Of a DNA stretch of 64,000 nt, positions 18,043-27,016 are shown piece after piece. The notes below the pieces were generated by a model that saw only the letters and a list, made by a program, of their open reading frames with translations, did not search any database and was not told where the DNA came from. Source of the stretch: Duganella sp. BJB480 (lineage in GTDB: Bacteria > Pseudomonadota > Gammaproteobacteria > Burkholderiales > Burkholderiaceae_D); the NCBI GenBank assembly GCA_003416985.1, contig QVIN01000005.1, positions 310,001 to 374,000 on the forward strand, in the 5' to 3' direction. How positions within the stretch are numbered: position 1 is the first letter of the stretch; every line of letters starts with the position of its first letter. The translations under genes were made by a program, and so were the position numbers.

Positions 18043-20436
18043 ATGCAATCCGCCGTTAAACACAATCCGACGCTGCGTCTGAGCCTGGTCGCTCTGGCCT
18101 GCCAGATGGTCTGCATGGGTGCCGCGTACGCGCAGTCCGACGCCGCCCCTGCCGCCAAGCCAGCCACCGAAACCGTGACCATCACCGGCCGCAAAGTCGG
18201 TATGGGCCTGATGGTGCAGGAAGACGTGCCAAAAGCGCGTTCGACCGTCACCGCCGAGGAACTGGCAAAGCAGCGTCCTACCGGCAACGCCTACGACGCC
18301 CTGGCCCTGCTGCCAGCGGTGAACACCTACGGCTACGACGCTACCGGCCTGTTCGGCGGCGGCCTGACCCTGCGCGGCTTCAACAGCGATCAGATCGGTG
18401 CGACCATTAACGGCGTTCCAGTGAACGACTCGGGTAACTTCGCCGTGTTCCCACAAGAATACGTCGACCAGGAAAACACCTGCACCACCTTCGTGACCCA
18501 GGGTTCGACCGACGTCGACTCCCCGCAAGTTGGCGCCACCGGCGGTAACTTCGGCATCACCACCTGCGAACCGGAAGACAAGCAGCGCTTCCGCGTGGCC
18601 CAGAGCCTGGGTCAGCTGAGCATGTTCAAAACCTATCTGCGCTACGACACCGGCCGCTTCTGGGATGACAAGGCCAAGGTCTTCATCTCGGTTTCGCAAG
18701 CCAAGGCGGACAAGTGGAAAGGCGCCGGCGAAGCCAATCGCAAGCACATGGACATCGGCTTCAACTACGACTGGGACCGCTTCAACTACATCCACGGTAC
18801 CGTGCTGTATAACCGCGCCGTCAACAACAACCTGAGCACCTTCAACCTGGCTGACCTGGCGAAGAACGGCTACCACTACGACTACACCACCACCTTCATC
18901 GGCCACGCACCAGCGAGTCCAGGCAAGGCAGTCAGCGATCCGGCACAGGCCAACGCCGACTCCTTCTACAAACTGGCGCTGAACCCGTTCGAGAACGTGA
19001 TCGCCTCGGCCACCGCCAAGTTCCGCATCGGCGAAAACACCGACATCAAGTTCCTGCCTTACTTCTGGTACGGCTACGGCACCGGCGGCGTGCAGCAAAA
19101 ACTGCAACAGGAAAATGCCTTCCTGAACCCGGCCACCGGCAAGTTCGTCGGCATGGATCTGAACGGCGACGGCGACACCCTGGACAAAGTCTGGATGTAC
19201 AGTGGTTCGATCACCCGCACCCAGCGTCCGGGCGCGTCGGTTTCCGTGACCCACAACTGGGACAACCACCAGATCCTGGCTGGCTTCTGGTATGAGCGCG
19301 CCACCCACAAGCAAACCGGCCCGATGGAAAAAATCGGCGCCAACGGCGAGCCGACCGACATCTGGCTGCGCGAAGGCCTGGTCACCCGTCCTGACGGTTC
19401 GCTGTACGAATCGCGCGACTGGAAGAGCATCTCGACCGCCTTCCAGGGCTTCATCCAGGACACCGCCACCTTCATGGACGACAAGTTGACCGTCAACGTG
19501 GGCCTGCGTACTCCGCACGTCAAGCGCGACTTCACCAACTACGCCAACGAAGGCAACAGCCAGACCTCGCCTAACTCGGGCGTGAGCTACAGCTACAACA
19601 AGACCTACTCGACCGTGCTGCCACAGTTGGGCCTGCGTTATCGCCTCACCAACGACGACCAGCTGTTCGCCAGCCTGGCCAAGAACATGAAGGCGCCGCC
19701 TAACTTCGTGTACTCGACCACCAACGGCAACCTGTCGCTGATCAACAATATCCCGACCCTGCTGGGCGACGTGCGTCAGGAAACCTCGATGAACCTGGAC
19801 ATGGGCTACCGTCACCAGACGAGCGCCATCACCACCCAGGCCACCATCTTCTTCAGCGACTTCAAGGACCGCCAGGCCACCGCCTTCGATCCGAACTCGC
19901 AGACCTCCACGCTGACCAACGTCGGCAAGGTGAAGAACAAGGGCTTCGAACTGGAAGCGGGCAATACCCCGGTCAACGGCTGGTCGTTCTACGCTTCGCT
20001 GGGTTACAGCAGCAGCGAGATCCAGGAAAACCTGCAAGCCGGCAAAGGCATCTACCTGCCGACCAAGGGCAACCAGTTCCCACTGACCCCGAAATGGAAG
20101 GGCGGCCTGTCGGCTTCGTATGAGACCAACAACTGGTACACCCGTCTGAAAGCCAAAGTCACCAGCAACCAGCAGGCGACCCTGGCCAACGACGAACTGG
20201 TTCCTGGCTACACCACCGTCGACTTCGACGCGGGCTACCAGTTCCCAAGCGGCCAGTTCTTCAAGAATCCGAAGCTGACCCTGAACGTGTCGAATCTGTT
20301 TGACCGCGAATACCGCAACCCATCGTCGCAGTCCGTGACCAACGCTACCGCCTACCCAGGCGTTACCGCGAAGGGCGTGTTCTACTACCTGGGCGCTCCA
20401 CGCTTCGTGTCGGCTACGTTGCGCGTAGACTTCTAA
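18043..20436 (+). CDS. TonB-dependent outer-membrane receptor (likely nucleoside/nucleic-acid linked)
   Basis: A 797-residue outer-membrane receptor. A signal peptide ends near AAYAQSDA (residue ~31), followed by a TonB-box-like ETVTITGRK, the plug domain (about residues 60-180, GLTLRGFNSDQIGATINGVP) and a 22-strand barrel ending in the aromatic C-terminal pattern ATLRVDF. GGGAG lies 11 bases before the ATG. The substrate is not encoded in any motif I can read. Its position between purine catabolism and an exported nuclease operon, and the shared promoter element upstream, suggest nucleosides, nucleobases or nucleic-acid fragments. Codon use at some positions (CCA, CGT) differs slightly from neighbours, consistent with high expression. 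Confidence 0.9.
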   Translation: MQSAVKHNPTLRLSLVALACQMVCMGAAYAQSDAAPAAKPATETVTITGRKVGMGLMVQEDVPKARSTVTAEELAKQRPTGNAYDALALLPAVNTYGYDATGLFGGGLTLRGFNSDQIGATINGVPVNDSGNFAVFPQEYVDQENTCTTFVTQGSTDVDSPQVGATGGNFGITTCEPEDKQRFRVAQSLGQLSMFKTYLRYDTGRFWDDKAKVFISVSQAKADKWKGAGEANRKHMDIGFNYDWDRFNYIHGTVLYNRAVNNNLSTFNLADLAKNGYHYDYTTTFIGHAPASPGKAVSDPAQANADSFYKLALNPFENVIASATAKFRIGENTDIKFLPYFWYGYGTGGVQQKLQQENAFLNPATGKFVGMDLNGDGDTLDKVWMYSGSITRTQRPGASVSVTHNWDNHQILAGFWYERATHKQTGPMEKIGANGEPTDIWLREGLVTRPDGSLYESRDWKSISTAFQGFIQDTATFMDDKLTVNVGLRTPHVKRDFTNYANEGNSQTSPNSGVSYSYNKTYSTVLPQLGLRYRLTNDDQLFASLAKNMKAPPNFVYSTTNGNLSLINNIPTLLGDVRQETSMNLDMGYRHQTSAITTQATIFFSDFKDRQATAFDPNSQTSTLTNVGKVKNKGFELEAGNTPVNGWSFYASLGYSSSEIQENLQAGKGIYLPTKGNQFPLTPKWKGGLSASYETNNWYTRLKAKVTSNQQATLANDELVPGYTTVDFDAGYQFPSGQFFKNPKLTLNVSNLFDREYRNPSSQSVTNATAYPGVTAKGVFYYLGAPRFVSATLRVDF

Positions 20437-20447
20437 GTTAAGATACC

Positions 20448-20507
20448 GGTCTGGTCTTCGCGCCAGACCTGATCTGACAGGCAGGCCTTCGGGCCTGTTG
20501 TCGTTTT
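20448..20507 (+). terminator. Tandem hairpins ending the TonB receptor transcript
   Basis: A first hairpin pairs GGTCTGG (20448-20454) with CCAGACC (20463-20469). A second, GCAGGCC-TTCG-GGCCTG within 20476-20502, carries a UUCG tetraloop and is followed by GTTTT (20503-20507), the standard form of an intrinsic terminator. Confidence 0.7.
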
Positions 20508-20528
20508 CGGGCCGGGTTGTTGTTGATC

Positions 20529-20570
20529 CGGCCATATGCGAGCGCCGCGCGCGACGTTCGCATATGGCCG
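20529..20570. repeat. 42-bp palindrome upstream of the 5'-nucleotidase gene
   Basis: Two 21-base arms centred at 20549.5 match with two mismatches; the outer part CGGCCATATGCGA is perfect. It starts 22 bases after the terminator above and ends about 40 bases before the next start codon. It could be a small repeat, an operator or a leader hairpin. Confidence 0.5.
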
Positions 20571-20609
20571 CCGCCACCAGGGCGGCCGCCGAATTCGGAG
20601 TGACCTTTG

Positions 20610-22337
20610 ATGATCAAGTTTTCCCTGCCGGCGCGCGCACTGCGGTCTGCGTTGGCCCTGCCTGCCTGCGCGGCGCTGCTCCTGTCTTCCTGCGCCTTGC
20701 ACAAGCCGGCGCTTCCACCCGGCACGGCCCAAGTCGAACTGGTCACGCTGAACGATTTCCACGGCAATCTCGAAGCGAGCAAATACGTGCTCGACAGCGC
20801 CTACGCCTCCGGCGAGCGCACCGTCGTCGCCGGCGGCATCGACACGCTGGGCGCGGCGCTGCAGGCCTGGCGCAAGACCGATCCCGAACTGCTGCTGGTT
20901 GGCGCGGGCGACTTGATCGGCGCCAGCCCCGCGATCTCCTCGATGTGGGCCGACGAGCCGACCCTCGGCGCGATGGACCTGCTTGGCCTGCGCGTCAGCT
21001 CGCTCGGCAACCATGAATTCGACGCCGGCCGCCTGGAACTGCTGCGCCAGCAAAAGGGCGGCTGCAATTCGCCGCGCGCCGACAAGGCCTGCAAATTCGA
21101 GAACCCCTACGGCGGCGCCAAGTTCCAGTACCTGGCCGCCAACGTGATCGACATGGTGACCAAGAAGCCGCTGCTGCCGGCCTACAAGATCGAGCAGGCG
21201 CATGGCGTCAAGATCGGCTTCATCGGCGCCGTGCTGCGCGAGGCCACCGAGAAGGCGCCGGCATCCGGCATCGCCGGCCTGGACTTCGTCGACGAGGCGG
21301 ACGCCATCAACCGTCAGCTGCCCGAGCTGCGCAAGCAGGGCGTGGGCGTGTTCGTGGTGCTGATCCACCAGGGCGGCCGCACCACCGACAAATTCGACCA
21401 GCAGGATTGCAGTCATTTGAGCGGGCCTATCGTCGACGTGGTCAAGCGCCTCGATCCGGCGATCCGGCTGGTGGTCAGCGGCCACTCGCACCGCGGCTAC
21501 CTGTGCCGCGTGGACGGGCGCCTGGTGACGCAGTCGGACATGGGCGGTCACGTCCTGTCGCGCATCACGCTCACCGTCGACACGGCCGGCAATACGCTGC
21601 GCGACGTCAGCGCGAAGCAGGAGGTGATGATCCCTGGTGCGTGGCCCGCCGATCCGGCGCTGGACGCCTACATGAAAAAAGTCCGCGACCGCAGCGCCGC
21701 CGCGCTGGCGCGTCCGGTGGCGGCGCTGGCCGTGCCGAGCGTGCCGCGCGAAAAACAGGACGACGGCGAATCCGCGCTGGGCGACCTGGTCACCGACGCC
21801 ACGCTGGCGGCCGGTCGCCCGTATGGCGCGCAGATCGCCTTCGTCAACAACGGCTCGTTGCGGCATGACCTCGACACCAGCGCCGGCAACCGCGTCAACG
21901 TCGGCCAGCTGCTGGCGGCGCTGCCGTACACGAATTCGCTGGTAGTGATGAACCTGCGCGGTTCGCAGATCCGCGAACTGCTGGAGCAGCAATGGAGCGG
22001 CGGCCGCGATATCACGCGCGGCCTGCTGCAGGTGTCGGACGGATTCAAATACACCTGGGACCCGAGGCGCGGCGAGGGCAGCAAGGTGCTGGCCGATACC
22101 TTGACGCTGAACGGCGTGCCGATCGAGAACGGCACTGTCTATCGCGTGGTGGTCAACAACTTCCTGGCCGAGGGCGGCGACGCCTTCCCCACCTTCACGC
22201 AGGGCAGCAACCGCGCCATGACCAACATCCGCGACATCGACGCGCTGACCGATTACCTGACCCGGCGCGAGCAATATGGCAAGCCGGCCGGCCGTAGCGA
22301 AACACAGGGCCGCATCAAGCGCCTGCAACAACCTTAG
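20610..22337 (+). CDS. 5'-nucleotidase/metallophosphatase lipoprotein
   Basis: A 575-residue protein of the UshA/5'-nucleotidase family. The N-terminus is a lipoprotein signal with lipobox LLSSC (Cys near residue 28), so it is probably anchored in the outer or inner membrane facing the periplasm. The metallophosphatase domain shows VTLNDFHGNLE, GAGDLIGASP, LGNHEFDAG and SGHSHRG; the C-terminal substrate-binding domain (from about residue 355) shows INNGSLRHDL-type and FLAEGGDAFPTF strings. It removes phosphate from extracellular nucleotides. The ATG at 20610 is preceded by GGAG; a TTG one codon earlier is less likely. First gene of a three-gene export-nuclease operon. Confidence 0.93.
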   Translation: MIKFSLPARALRSALALPACAALLLSSCALHKPALPPGTAQVELVTLNDFHGNLEASKYVLDSAYASGERTVVAGGIDTLGAALQAWRKTDPELLLVGAGDLIGASPAISSMWADEPTLGAMDLLGLRVSSLGNHEFDAGRLELLRQQKGGCNSPRADKACKFENPYGGAKFQYLAANVIDMVTKKPLLPAYKIEQAHGVKIGFIGAVLREATEKAPASGIAGLDFVDEADAINRQLPELRKQGVGVFVVLIHQGGRTTDKFDQQDCSHLSGPIVDVVKRLDPAIRLVVSGHSHRGYLCRVDGRLVTQSDMGGHVLSRITLTVDTAGNTLRDVSAKQEVMIPGAWPADPALDAYMKKVRDRSAAALARPVAALAVPSVPREKQDDGESALGDLVTDATLAAGRPYGAQIAFVNNGSLRHDLDTSAGNRVNVGQLLAALPYTNSLVVMNLRGSQIRELLEQQWSGGRDITRGLLQVSDGFKYTWDPRRGEGSKVLADTLTLNGVPIENGTVYRVVVNNFLAEGGDAFPTFTQGSNRAMTNIRDIDALTDYLTRREQYGKPAGRSETQGRIKRLQQP

Positions 22338-22345
22338 GAGTCACC

Positions 22346-23572
22346 ATGCGTCGCGTTTTACTTTCCGTTTTGCTGCCAGCGCTGCTGGCATCGGCCCTGC
22401 CTGCGCGCGCCGAGTTTTCGATACCCGGTTTTGAACTGGTGCAGACCGCGCCGGTGGAAACCCCCCTGCACAGCGGCGACCTGCGCGACCCTGCCACCGT
22501 ATGGAGCGAATTGTTCGACGGCGCCAAAAGCGAGATCGCGATAGGCCAGTTCTATGTGGTCGGCCATGAGGGCAGCGTCTTCAACAAAGTGGTGGAGCAC
22601 CTGGAGGCGGCCGGCAAGCGCGGCGTCAAGATCCGCTTCCTGCTGGACCAGAAGGGCGTCGGCCTGTCGGACAAGGCCACCATCGAGCGCTTGAAGGCGA
22701 TACCGAACCTGGAACTGCGCATCATCGATTTCAACAAGTTGACCGGCAACGGCATCCTGCACGCCAAGTACATGGTGGTCGACGGCGCCGTCGCCTATAT
22801 CGGCAGCCAGAACTTCGACTGGCGCTCGTTCGAGCATATCCACGAGACTGGCCTGCGCATCACCGACGCGAAGATCGTCGGCCAGGTGCAGGCGGTGTTC
22901 AACCAGGACTGGCGCGCGCAGGCGATAACCGCGCAGGGCCAGGTGGCGCCGGCGCTGAACATCAAGGCGGTCACGCCGGACATCCACCAGTCGACCTTCC
23001 TGCTGTCCAGCCCCAACCAGTTCAATCCGGCCGGCGTCGGCGATTCCGAAGCGGGCCTGCCGGCGCTGCTGGCGGAAGCCAAGAGCGAGGTGCGGGTGCA
23101 GCTGCTGGACTACGCGCCGCTGAGCTACGGCCCGAAAGGCACGCGGCCATACTACGCCGTGATCGACAACGCGGTGCGCGCCGCCGCCAACCGTGGCGTG
23201 AAGATCAAGTTGATGGTGTCGAACTGGAACCTGGAGGAGCCGGCGCTGGTCTATCTGAAAAGCCTGGCCGTGCTGCCGAACGTGGAGATCCGCGTGGTCA
23301 CGCTGCCGGTTGCCAGCAGCGGCTTCATTCCGTTCGCGCGCGTCATCCACAGCAAGACCATGGTGATCGACAACCAGGTGGCATGGGTCGGCACCAGCAA
23401 CTGGAGCGGCGGCTACATGGACCTGTCGCGCAACCTGGAAGTGGTGATGCGCAACGAGAAGATGGCGCAGCGCCTGGCCGCGCTGCAGGAGCAGACGTGG
23501 AACTCGCCATATGCGCAGCCGCTGGACATCAACAAGAAGTACGCCAAACCCGCCAAAGGCAGCCCTGAATGA
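22346..23572 (+). CDS. Exported phospholipase D-like (Nuc-type) protein
   Basis: A 408-residue protein with a signal peptide (LLASALPARAEF) and two PLD domains, each with an HKD motif: HAKYMVVD (about residue 140) and HSKTMVID (about residue 336), each followed by a conserved GS/GTSN stretch (IGSQNFDWRS, VGTSNWSGGY). PLD-superfamily members act on phosphodiesters, either of phospholipids or of DNA. The neighbours on both sides act on nucleotides or nucleic acids, so a nuclease role is inferred. An AGGAG site precedes the ATG and the gene lies 8 bases after the 5'-nucleotidase. Confidence 0.9.
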   Translation: MRRVLLSVLLPALLASALPARAEFSIPGFELVQTAPVETPLHSGDLRDPATVWSELFDGAKSEIAIGQFYVVGHEGSVFNKVVEHLEAAGKRGVKIRFLLDQKGVGLSDKATIERLKAIPNLELRIIDFNKLTGNGILHAKYMVVDGAVAYIGSQNFDWRSFEHIHETGLRITDAKIVGQVQAVFNQDWRAQAITAQGQVAPALNIKAVTPDIHQSTFLLSSPNQFNPAGVGDSEAGLPALLAEAKSEVRVQLLDYAPLSYGPKGTRPYYAVIDNAVRAAANRGVKIKLMVSNWNLEEPALVYLKSLAVLPNVEIRVVTLPVASSGFIPFARVIHSKTMVIDNQVAWVGTSNWSGGYMDLSRNLEVVMRNEKMAQRLAALQEQTWNSPYAQPLDINKKYAKPAKGSPE

Positions 23573-24648
23573 AGAAGCTCGTTCTAACCATGGCGCTGAG
23601 CGGCGCCTTCGTTTCGTTCAACGCCCACGCGTGGGGCAACGACGGCCACCGTGCGGTCGGCGCCATCGCCGACCAACTGATCCAGGGCAGCAATGCCGAA
23701 CAGCGCGTGAAGGCCTTGCTGCTGCCGGGCGAGAGCCTGGAAAAAATCTCCACCTGGGCCGACTGCGTCAAGGGCACGTATTGCGGCCCGCTGAGCGAAG
23801 AGATGACGGCCTACGTCGCCGCCAATCCGCAGCACAGCATCTACCACTACACCGATGTGCCGTTCCAGAACGCGCACTACCACGACCATGATGCCGGCAC
23901 CGCCGACGACGATATCGTGCAGACGCTCAAGCAGTGCATCGCCACCTTGCAGGGCAGGGGCGACAAGATCAGCAACCCGCACAACTTCACGCCACGCCAG
24001 GCGCTGCTGATCCTCACCCATCTGGCGGGCGACGTGGTGCAGCCGCTGCACGTGGGCGCGGCCTACGTCGACAAGAACGGCGCCTTCGTGGTGCCGCAGA
24101 AGCAGGCGCAGATCGACGCGGTCCATATGTACGATGCGCGCGGCGGCAACGACCTGCTGCTGGACGATATCAAGATGAGCGCCATCAGCGCGCAACTGAT
24201 CCCGGCCGCACCGGTGGAGGCCAAGCCGGCCGTGCAGGCCGCAGTTGCAGGCACGCCGCCGCGCGCGCCGCAAACCACGCGTCCCTTCCATTCGTACTGG
24301 GACACCACGGTGGTGAACTACGTCTTCCGCCGCGTGGGCGCTCGCTCGCCGCAGGAGTTTGCGCAACTGGTTATCGCGTCAAAGCCGGCGGTGGAGGCCA
24401 ACACCGGCGATCCAATCAGCTGGCCATACGCGTGGGCCGACCAGTCGCTGGCCGTGGCCAAGCTGGCGCACACCGGCGTAACGGCCGGCGCCATCGGCCA
24501 GCAGACCAGCAAGACCGGCGAAGTGTTCAACGTCTGGTCGCTGACGGTGCCGGACGATTATCCGGTTCCCAGTTCGGCCGCCGCCAAGACGCAGCTGATC
24601 CAGGGCGGCTACAACCTGGCCGCCGTGCTCAAGGCGATCTGGCAATAA
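23569..24648 (+). CDS. Exported S1/P1-type nuclease
   Basis: A 359-residue zinc-dependent S1/P1 nuclease family protein. The signal peptide ends at AHA, leaving the mature N-terminus WGNDGHRAVGAIA, whose Trp and His are metal ligands in this family. Further ligand motifs are seen at HYTDVPF, LTHLAGDVVQPLHVG and the HSYWDTTVV region. It cuts single-stranded DNA and RNA to 5'-nucleotides, which the lipoprotein 5'-nucleotidase could dephosphorylate. The ATG overlaps the previous stop in ATGA, indicating coupled translation. Confidence 0.93.
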   Translation: MKKLVLTMALSGAFVSFNAHAWGNDGHRAVGAIADQLIQGSNAEQRVKALLLPGESLEKISTWADCVKGTYCGPLSEEMTAYVAANPQHSIYHYTDVPFQNAHYHDHDAGTADDDIVQTLKQCIATLQGRGDKISNPHNFTPRQALLILTHLAGDVVQPLHVGAAYVDKNGAFVVPQKQAQIDAVHMYDARGGNDLLLDDIKMSAISAQLIPAAPVEAKPAVQAAVAGTPPRAPQTTRPFHSYWDTTVVNYVFRRVGARSPQEFAQLVIASKPAVEANTGDPISWPYAWADQSLAVAKLAHTGVTAGAIGQQTSKTGEVFNVWSLTVPDDYPVPSSAAAKTQLIQGGYNLAAVLKAIWQ

Positions 24649-24655
24649 GCGTGGC

Positions 24656-25126
24656 TCAAGGCTTGGCGAGCATCTGGTTGACGAAGGCCAGCTTCTCTTC
24701 GACCAGGCCGTTGTCTGCGACGATGGCGCCGTTCTTGGCGACCGTCAGCCGGTACTCGCTGGGCTGGGGTTGCGCGCCCTGGCGCAACTCGAAGCCGATG
24801 AAGTCGATGTTCAAGGCATCCGCCGCGCAGCTGAAACCAAAATTCCCATACAGCGCCTTGCCGCGCATGGCGGCGCCGAACGGCGTGGCCGACAGATCGG
24901 TGACCGTCGGGCCATTGCCGGTGTCGACGCTGAACTGAACGGATTTTTCCGGCTTGTCGATCCGAAGCTGGTAGGCGATGCCAGGGCAGGAGGCCAGGTA
25001 GATGCTGGCCTGCTGCGTCGCGGCCTTGGCGTGACCTCCTGAATTGGCGATGACGGTTTCCGCATGCGAGGCGGAAGCGGCGGCCACTGCGCACAGGGCG
25101 GCAGCCAGTTTCAAAGTGCTTTTCAT
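24656..25126 (-). CDS. Small secreted protein of unknown function
   Basis: A 156-residue protein with a clear signal peptide (MKSTLKLAAALCAVAAASAS). The start ATG at 25126 is chosen because AAGGAG lies 8 bases upstream; a TTG two codons earlier is weaker. The mature part has two cysteines (ASCPG, SCAAD) that could form a disulfide, and a beta-rich pattern. I do not recognise the family. It converges on the S1/P1 nuclease with an 8-base gap. Confidence 0.75.
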   Translation of the reverse strand: MKSTLKLAAALCAVAAASASHAETVIANSGGHAKAATQQASIYLASCPGIAYQLRIDKPEKSVQFSVDTGNGPTVTDLSATPFGAAMRGKALYGNFGFSCAADALNIDFIGFELRQGAQPQPSEYRLTVAKNGAIVADNGLVEEKLAFVNQMLAKP

Positions 25127-25185
25127 ATCCAATTCTCCTTGAAGATGGATTTAGTATAAAAGCAATGTGATCGGATGACTATCGT

Positions 25186-26088
25186 TTACTTGCCAGCGAG
25201 GGGATCGAACCACAGTTCGCCGCGTGCCAGCGGCGTCTGTGGCGCCAGGTTGGGATTGGCGAGTTGGATGACACGGCGCTTGTGCATGGCGGTGGTCTTG
25301 ATCAAGTCGCCCTTGTAGCGCTGGAACAGCGCATCCAGCGTGCCGTCCTTGATCATCATTTCCATGCCGGTTTCGATGCGCTTGGCCAGCAGCTTGCCCT
25401 CGGCGTCGCGCCGCACGAAGAAGTAGCGTGGCAGCGGATAGTGCAGCAGCAGCGTCTGTTCCACCGCCATCTGAGGATGGGCGCCATGGCGTTCCTGGAA
25501 CTCGCGCAGCGCCTCGTCGGCCGAGCGCGAATAGAAATCGAAGCGGCCCGCTTCCAGCATCGCGAACAGGCCGTCGTAGCTGCTGCCTTCAATCACCGGC
25601 ACGCCGGCTTTCTCGAAGATGGGAACATCGGCCCAACCCTGGCCCAGGCCAGCGCGCAGACGCCGCAAGTCGGCGACGGTCTTGACGCGCGAGAAGCGCT
25701 GCTGGTCGGCGCCGCGTATCAGCAGCAGCCGGTAGCCCAGCAGGCCGCGATCGACCGGCAGCCGCACCGGCATGAACTGGCGCTCCAGTTCCGGCGAGGT
25801 GGCGCGCACGAAGATGTTGATGCGTCCCGACGGCGACGTCATCTCCTGCACCACGCGCGGCGGCGACATCGCCACGTCGGACTGGTGCTGTTCAAACACG
25901 CCGTAGCGTGGCGTGGTTTTTTCCAGTGCGGCGCGCAGCACCGCCCAATCGTAGTCGTAGCGGCTGTCGATGCCATCGCTGGTGAGCGGGTAGGTGAGGT
26001 GGGTCGCTGCCTGGCACGGGGCCGCAATCATGCAGGACGCCAGCAGCAATGCGCGCCAAATTCCCCGCAATTTATAGGCCATGTTCAT
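25186..26088 (-). CDS. Periplasmic solute-binding-like protein (SBP family 3 type)
   Basis: A 300-residue protein with a signal peptide (LLLASCMIAAPCQA). The pattern resembles extracellular solute-binding family 3 proteins: two alpha/beta lobes with a VKTVADLRRLRAGLGQGW hinge-like string and a C-terminal MMIKDGTLDALFQRY motif typical of that family. No ABC permease lies beside it, so it may act as a stand-alone sensor or in a phosphorelay elsewhere. The ligand is unknown. Confidence 0.75.
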   Translation of the reverse strand: MNMAYKLRGIWRALLLASCMIAAPCQAATHLTYPLTSDGIDSRYDYDWAVLRAALEKTTPRYGVFEQHQSDVAMSPPRVVQEMTSPSGRINIFVRATSPELERQFMPVRLPVDRGLLGYRLLLIRGADQQRFSRVKTVADLRRLRAGLGQGWADVPIFEKAGVPVIEGSSYDGLFAMLEAGRFDFYSRSADEALREFQERHGAHPQMAVEQTLLLHYPLPRYFFVRRDAEGKLLAKRIETGMEMMIKDGTLDALFQRYKGDLIKTTAMHKRRVIQLANPNLAPQTPLARGELWFDPLAGK

Positions 26089-26117
26089 ACTGCTTTGTAC
26101 TCTATGAAAAGGCTAGT

Positions 26118-26141
26118 GTGCCACGCCCTGCGGCATGGCAC
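26118..26141. terminator. Hairpin between DeoR regulator and solute-binding gene
   Basis: GTGCCACGCC (26118-26127) and GGCATGGCAC (26132-26141) form a 10-base stem with one mismatch and a CTGC loop, just after the DeoR gene end on the minus strand and 30 bases before the next minus-strand start. CAAATTTTT follows on the plus side. It may terminate the DeoR transcript. Confidence 0.4.
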
Positions 26142-26169
26142 CAAATTTTTCAGCGCGCCGATCGGGGCA

Positions 26170-26940
26170 TCAAGACGCCAGCACGACCTCGATGCCCAGT
26201 TCGCGGTAGGGCTTCAGCAACGCTGCGGGCACGCCCGCATTGACCACGATGGCACCGATGCGCTCCAGCGGCGCGATCTGGAACGGCGAGGCGGTGTCGA
26301 GTTTTTCGGGCGACGCCAGCACCACCGTCCTGACCGAGGACGCCGCGATGGCGCGCTTGATGCCCGCCTCGTCGTAGTCGCCGGTGCTGATGCCTTGCAG
26401 CGGATGCAGGCTGCACACGCCCATGAAGAAGATATCGGCGCGGATCTGTGAGATGGCTTCCAGCGCGGACGGTCCCATCGCCACGATGGAGTGCTTGAAC
26501 AGGCGGCCGCCGATCAATATCACCTCGATCAGCGGATGCCCGGCCAGTTCCACCGCGATGCTCGGGCTGTGCGTGACGACGGTGCAGCGCAGCGCCGCCG
26601 GCAGCGCGCGCGCAAGCTGCACGGCGGTGGTGCCGCCGTCGATGAACACCACCTGTCCCGGCGCGATCATGGCCGCCGCCGCGCGCGCGATGGCGGGCTT
26701 GGCGTCGCTGGAGAGCTGCTGGCGCTGGGCGAAATTGCCCATCGCCGGCGACGCGGGCAGGTCGAGCGGCAGCGCGCCGCCGTGCACCCGTTGCAGCAGG
26801 CCTTCCGCCGCCAGCTCGCGCAGGTCGCGGCGAATGGTGTCCTCCGATAGTCCCAGCTCCTCGCTGAGGGATTTGGCGACAATCTGGCCGTCCTGTTTCA
26901 GGCGGGCGATCAGCAGTTCCTTGCGTTGACGTGTCAGCAT
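26170..26940 (-). CDS. DeoR family transcriptional regulator
   Basis: A 256-residue repressor. The start ATG at 26940 gives the family N-terminus MLTRQRKELLIARLKQDGQI, followed by a winged helix (LSEDTIRRDLRELAAEGLLQRVHGGAL). The C-terminal DeoRC sensor domain (about residues 80-235) shows FIDGGTTAVQLARAL and the FFMGVCSLHP string; effectors of this family are sugar phosphates. It is divergent from a NudK-like gene across 76 bases containing three phased direct repeats, so self- and neighbour-regulation are likely. Whether it also acts on the nucleoside genes is unknown. Confidence 0.9.
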   Translation of the reverse strand: MLTRQRKELLIARLKQDGQIVAKSLSEELGLSEDTIRRDLRELAAEGLLQRVHGGALPLDLPASPAMGNFAQRQQLSSDAKPAIARAAAAMIAPGQVVFIDGGTTAVQLARALPAALRCTVVTHSPSIAVELAGHPLIEVILIGGRLFKHSIVAMGPSALEAISQIRADIFFMGVCSLHPLQGISTGDYDEAGIKRAIAASSVRTVVLASPEKLDTASPFQIAPLERIGAIVVNAGVPAALLKPYRELGIEVVLAS

Positions 26941-26956
26941 ATGCGTGAATTTTCTT

Positions 26957-26985
26957 GATATTGCACGATATTGCATGATATCGTA
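26957..26985. promoter_or_regulatory. Three phased direct repeats, likely DeoR operator
   Basis: GATATTGCA (26957), GATATTGCA (26967) and GATATCGTA (26977) recur with an exact 10-base period, one helical turn, between the divergent DeoR and Nudix genes. Repeated operators on one face of the helix are common for DeoR-type proteins; the assignment is inference. Confidence 0.5.
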
Positions 26986-27016
26986 AAAAAACGCAATCTT
27001 GATCAAGGAGATCGAC

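Noticed and set aside
18040..20577. Long open frame on the minus strand opposite the TonB receptor
   Set aside because: It is an antisense shadow of a well-supported receptor gene in GC-rich DNA; the translation is low-complexity Val/Gly/Ala/Arg/His with no family pattern.
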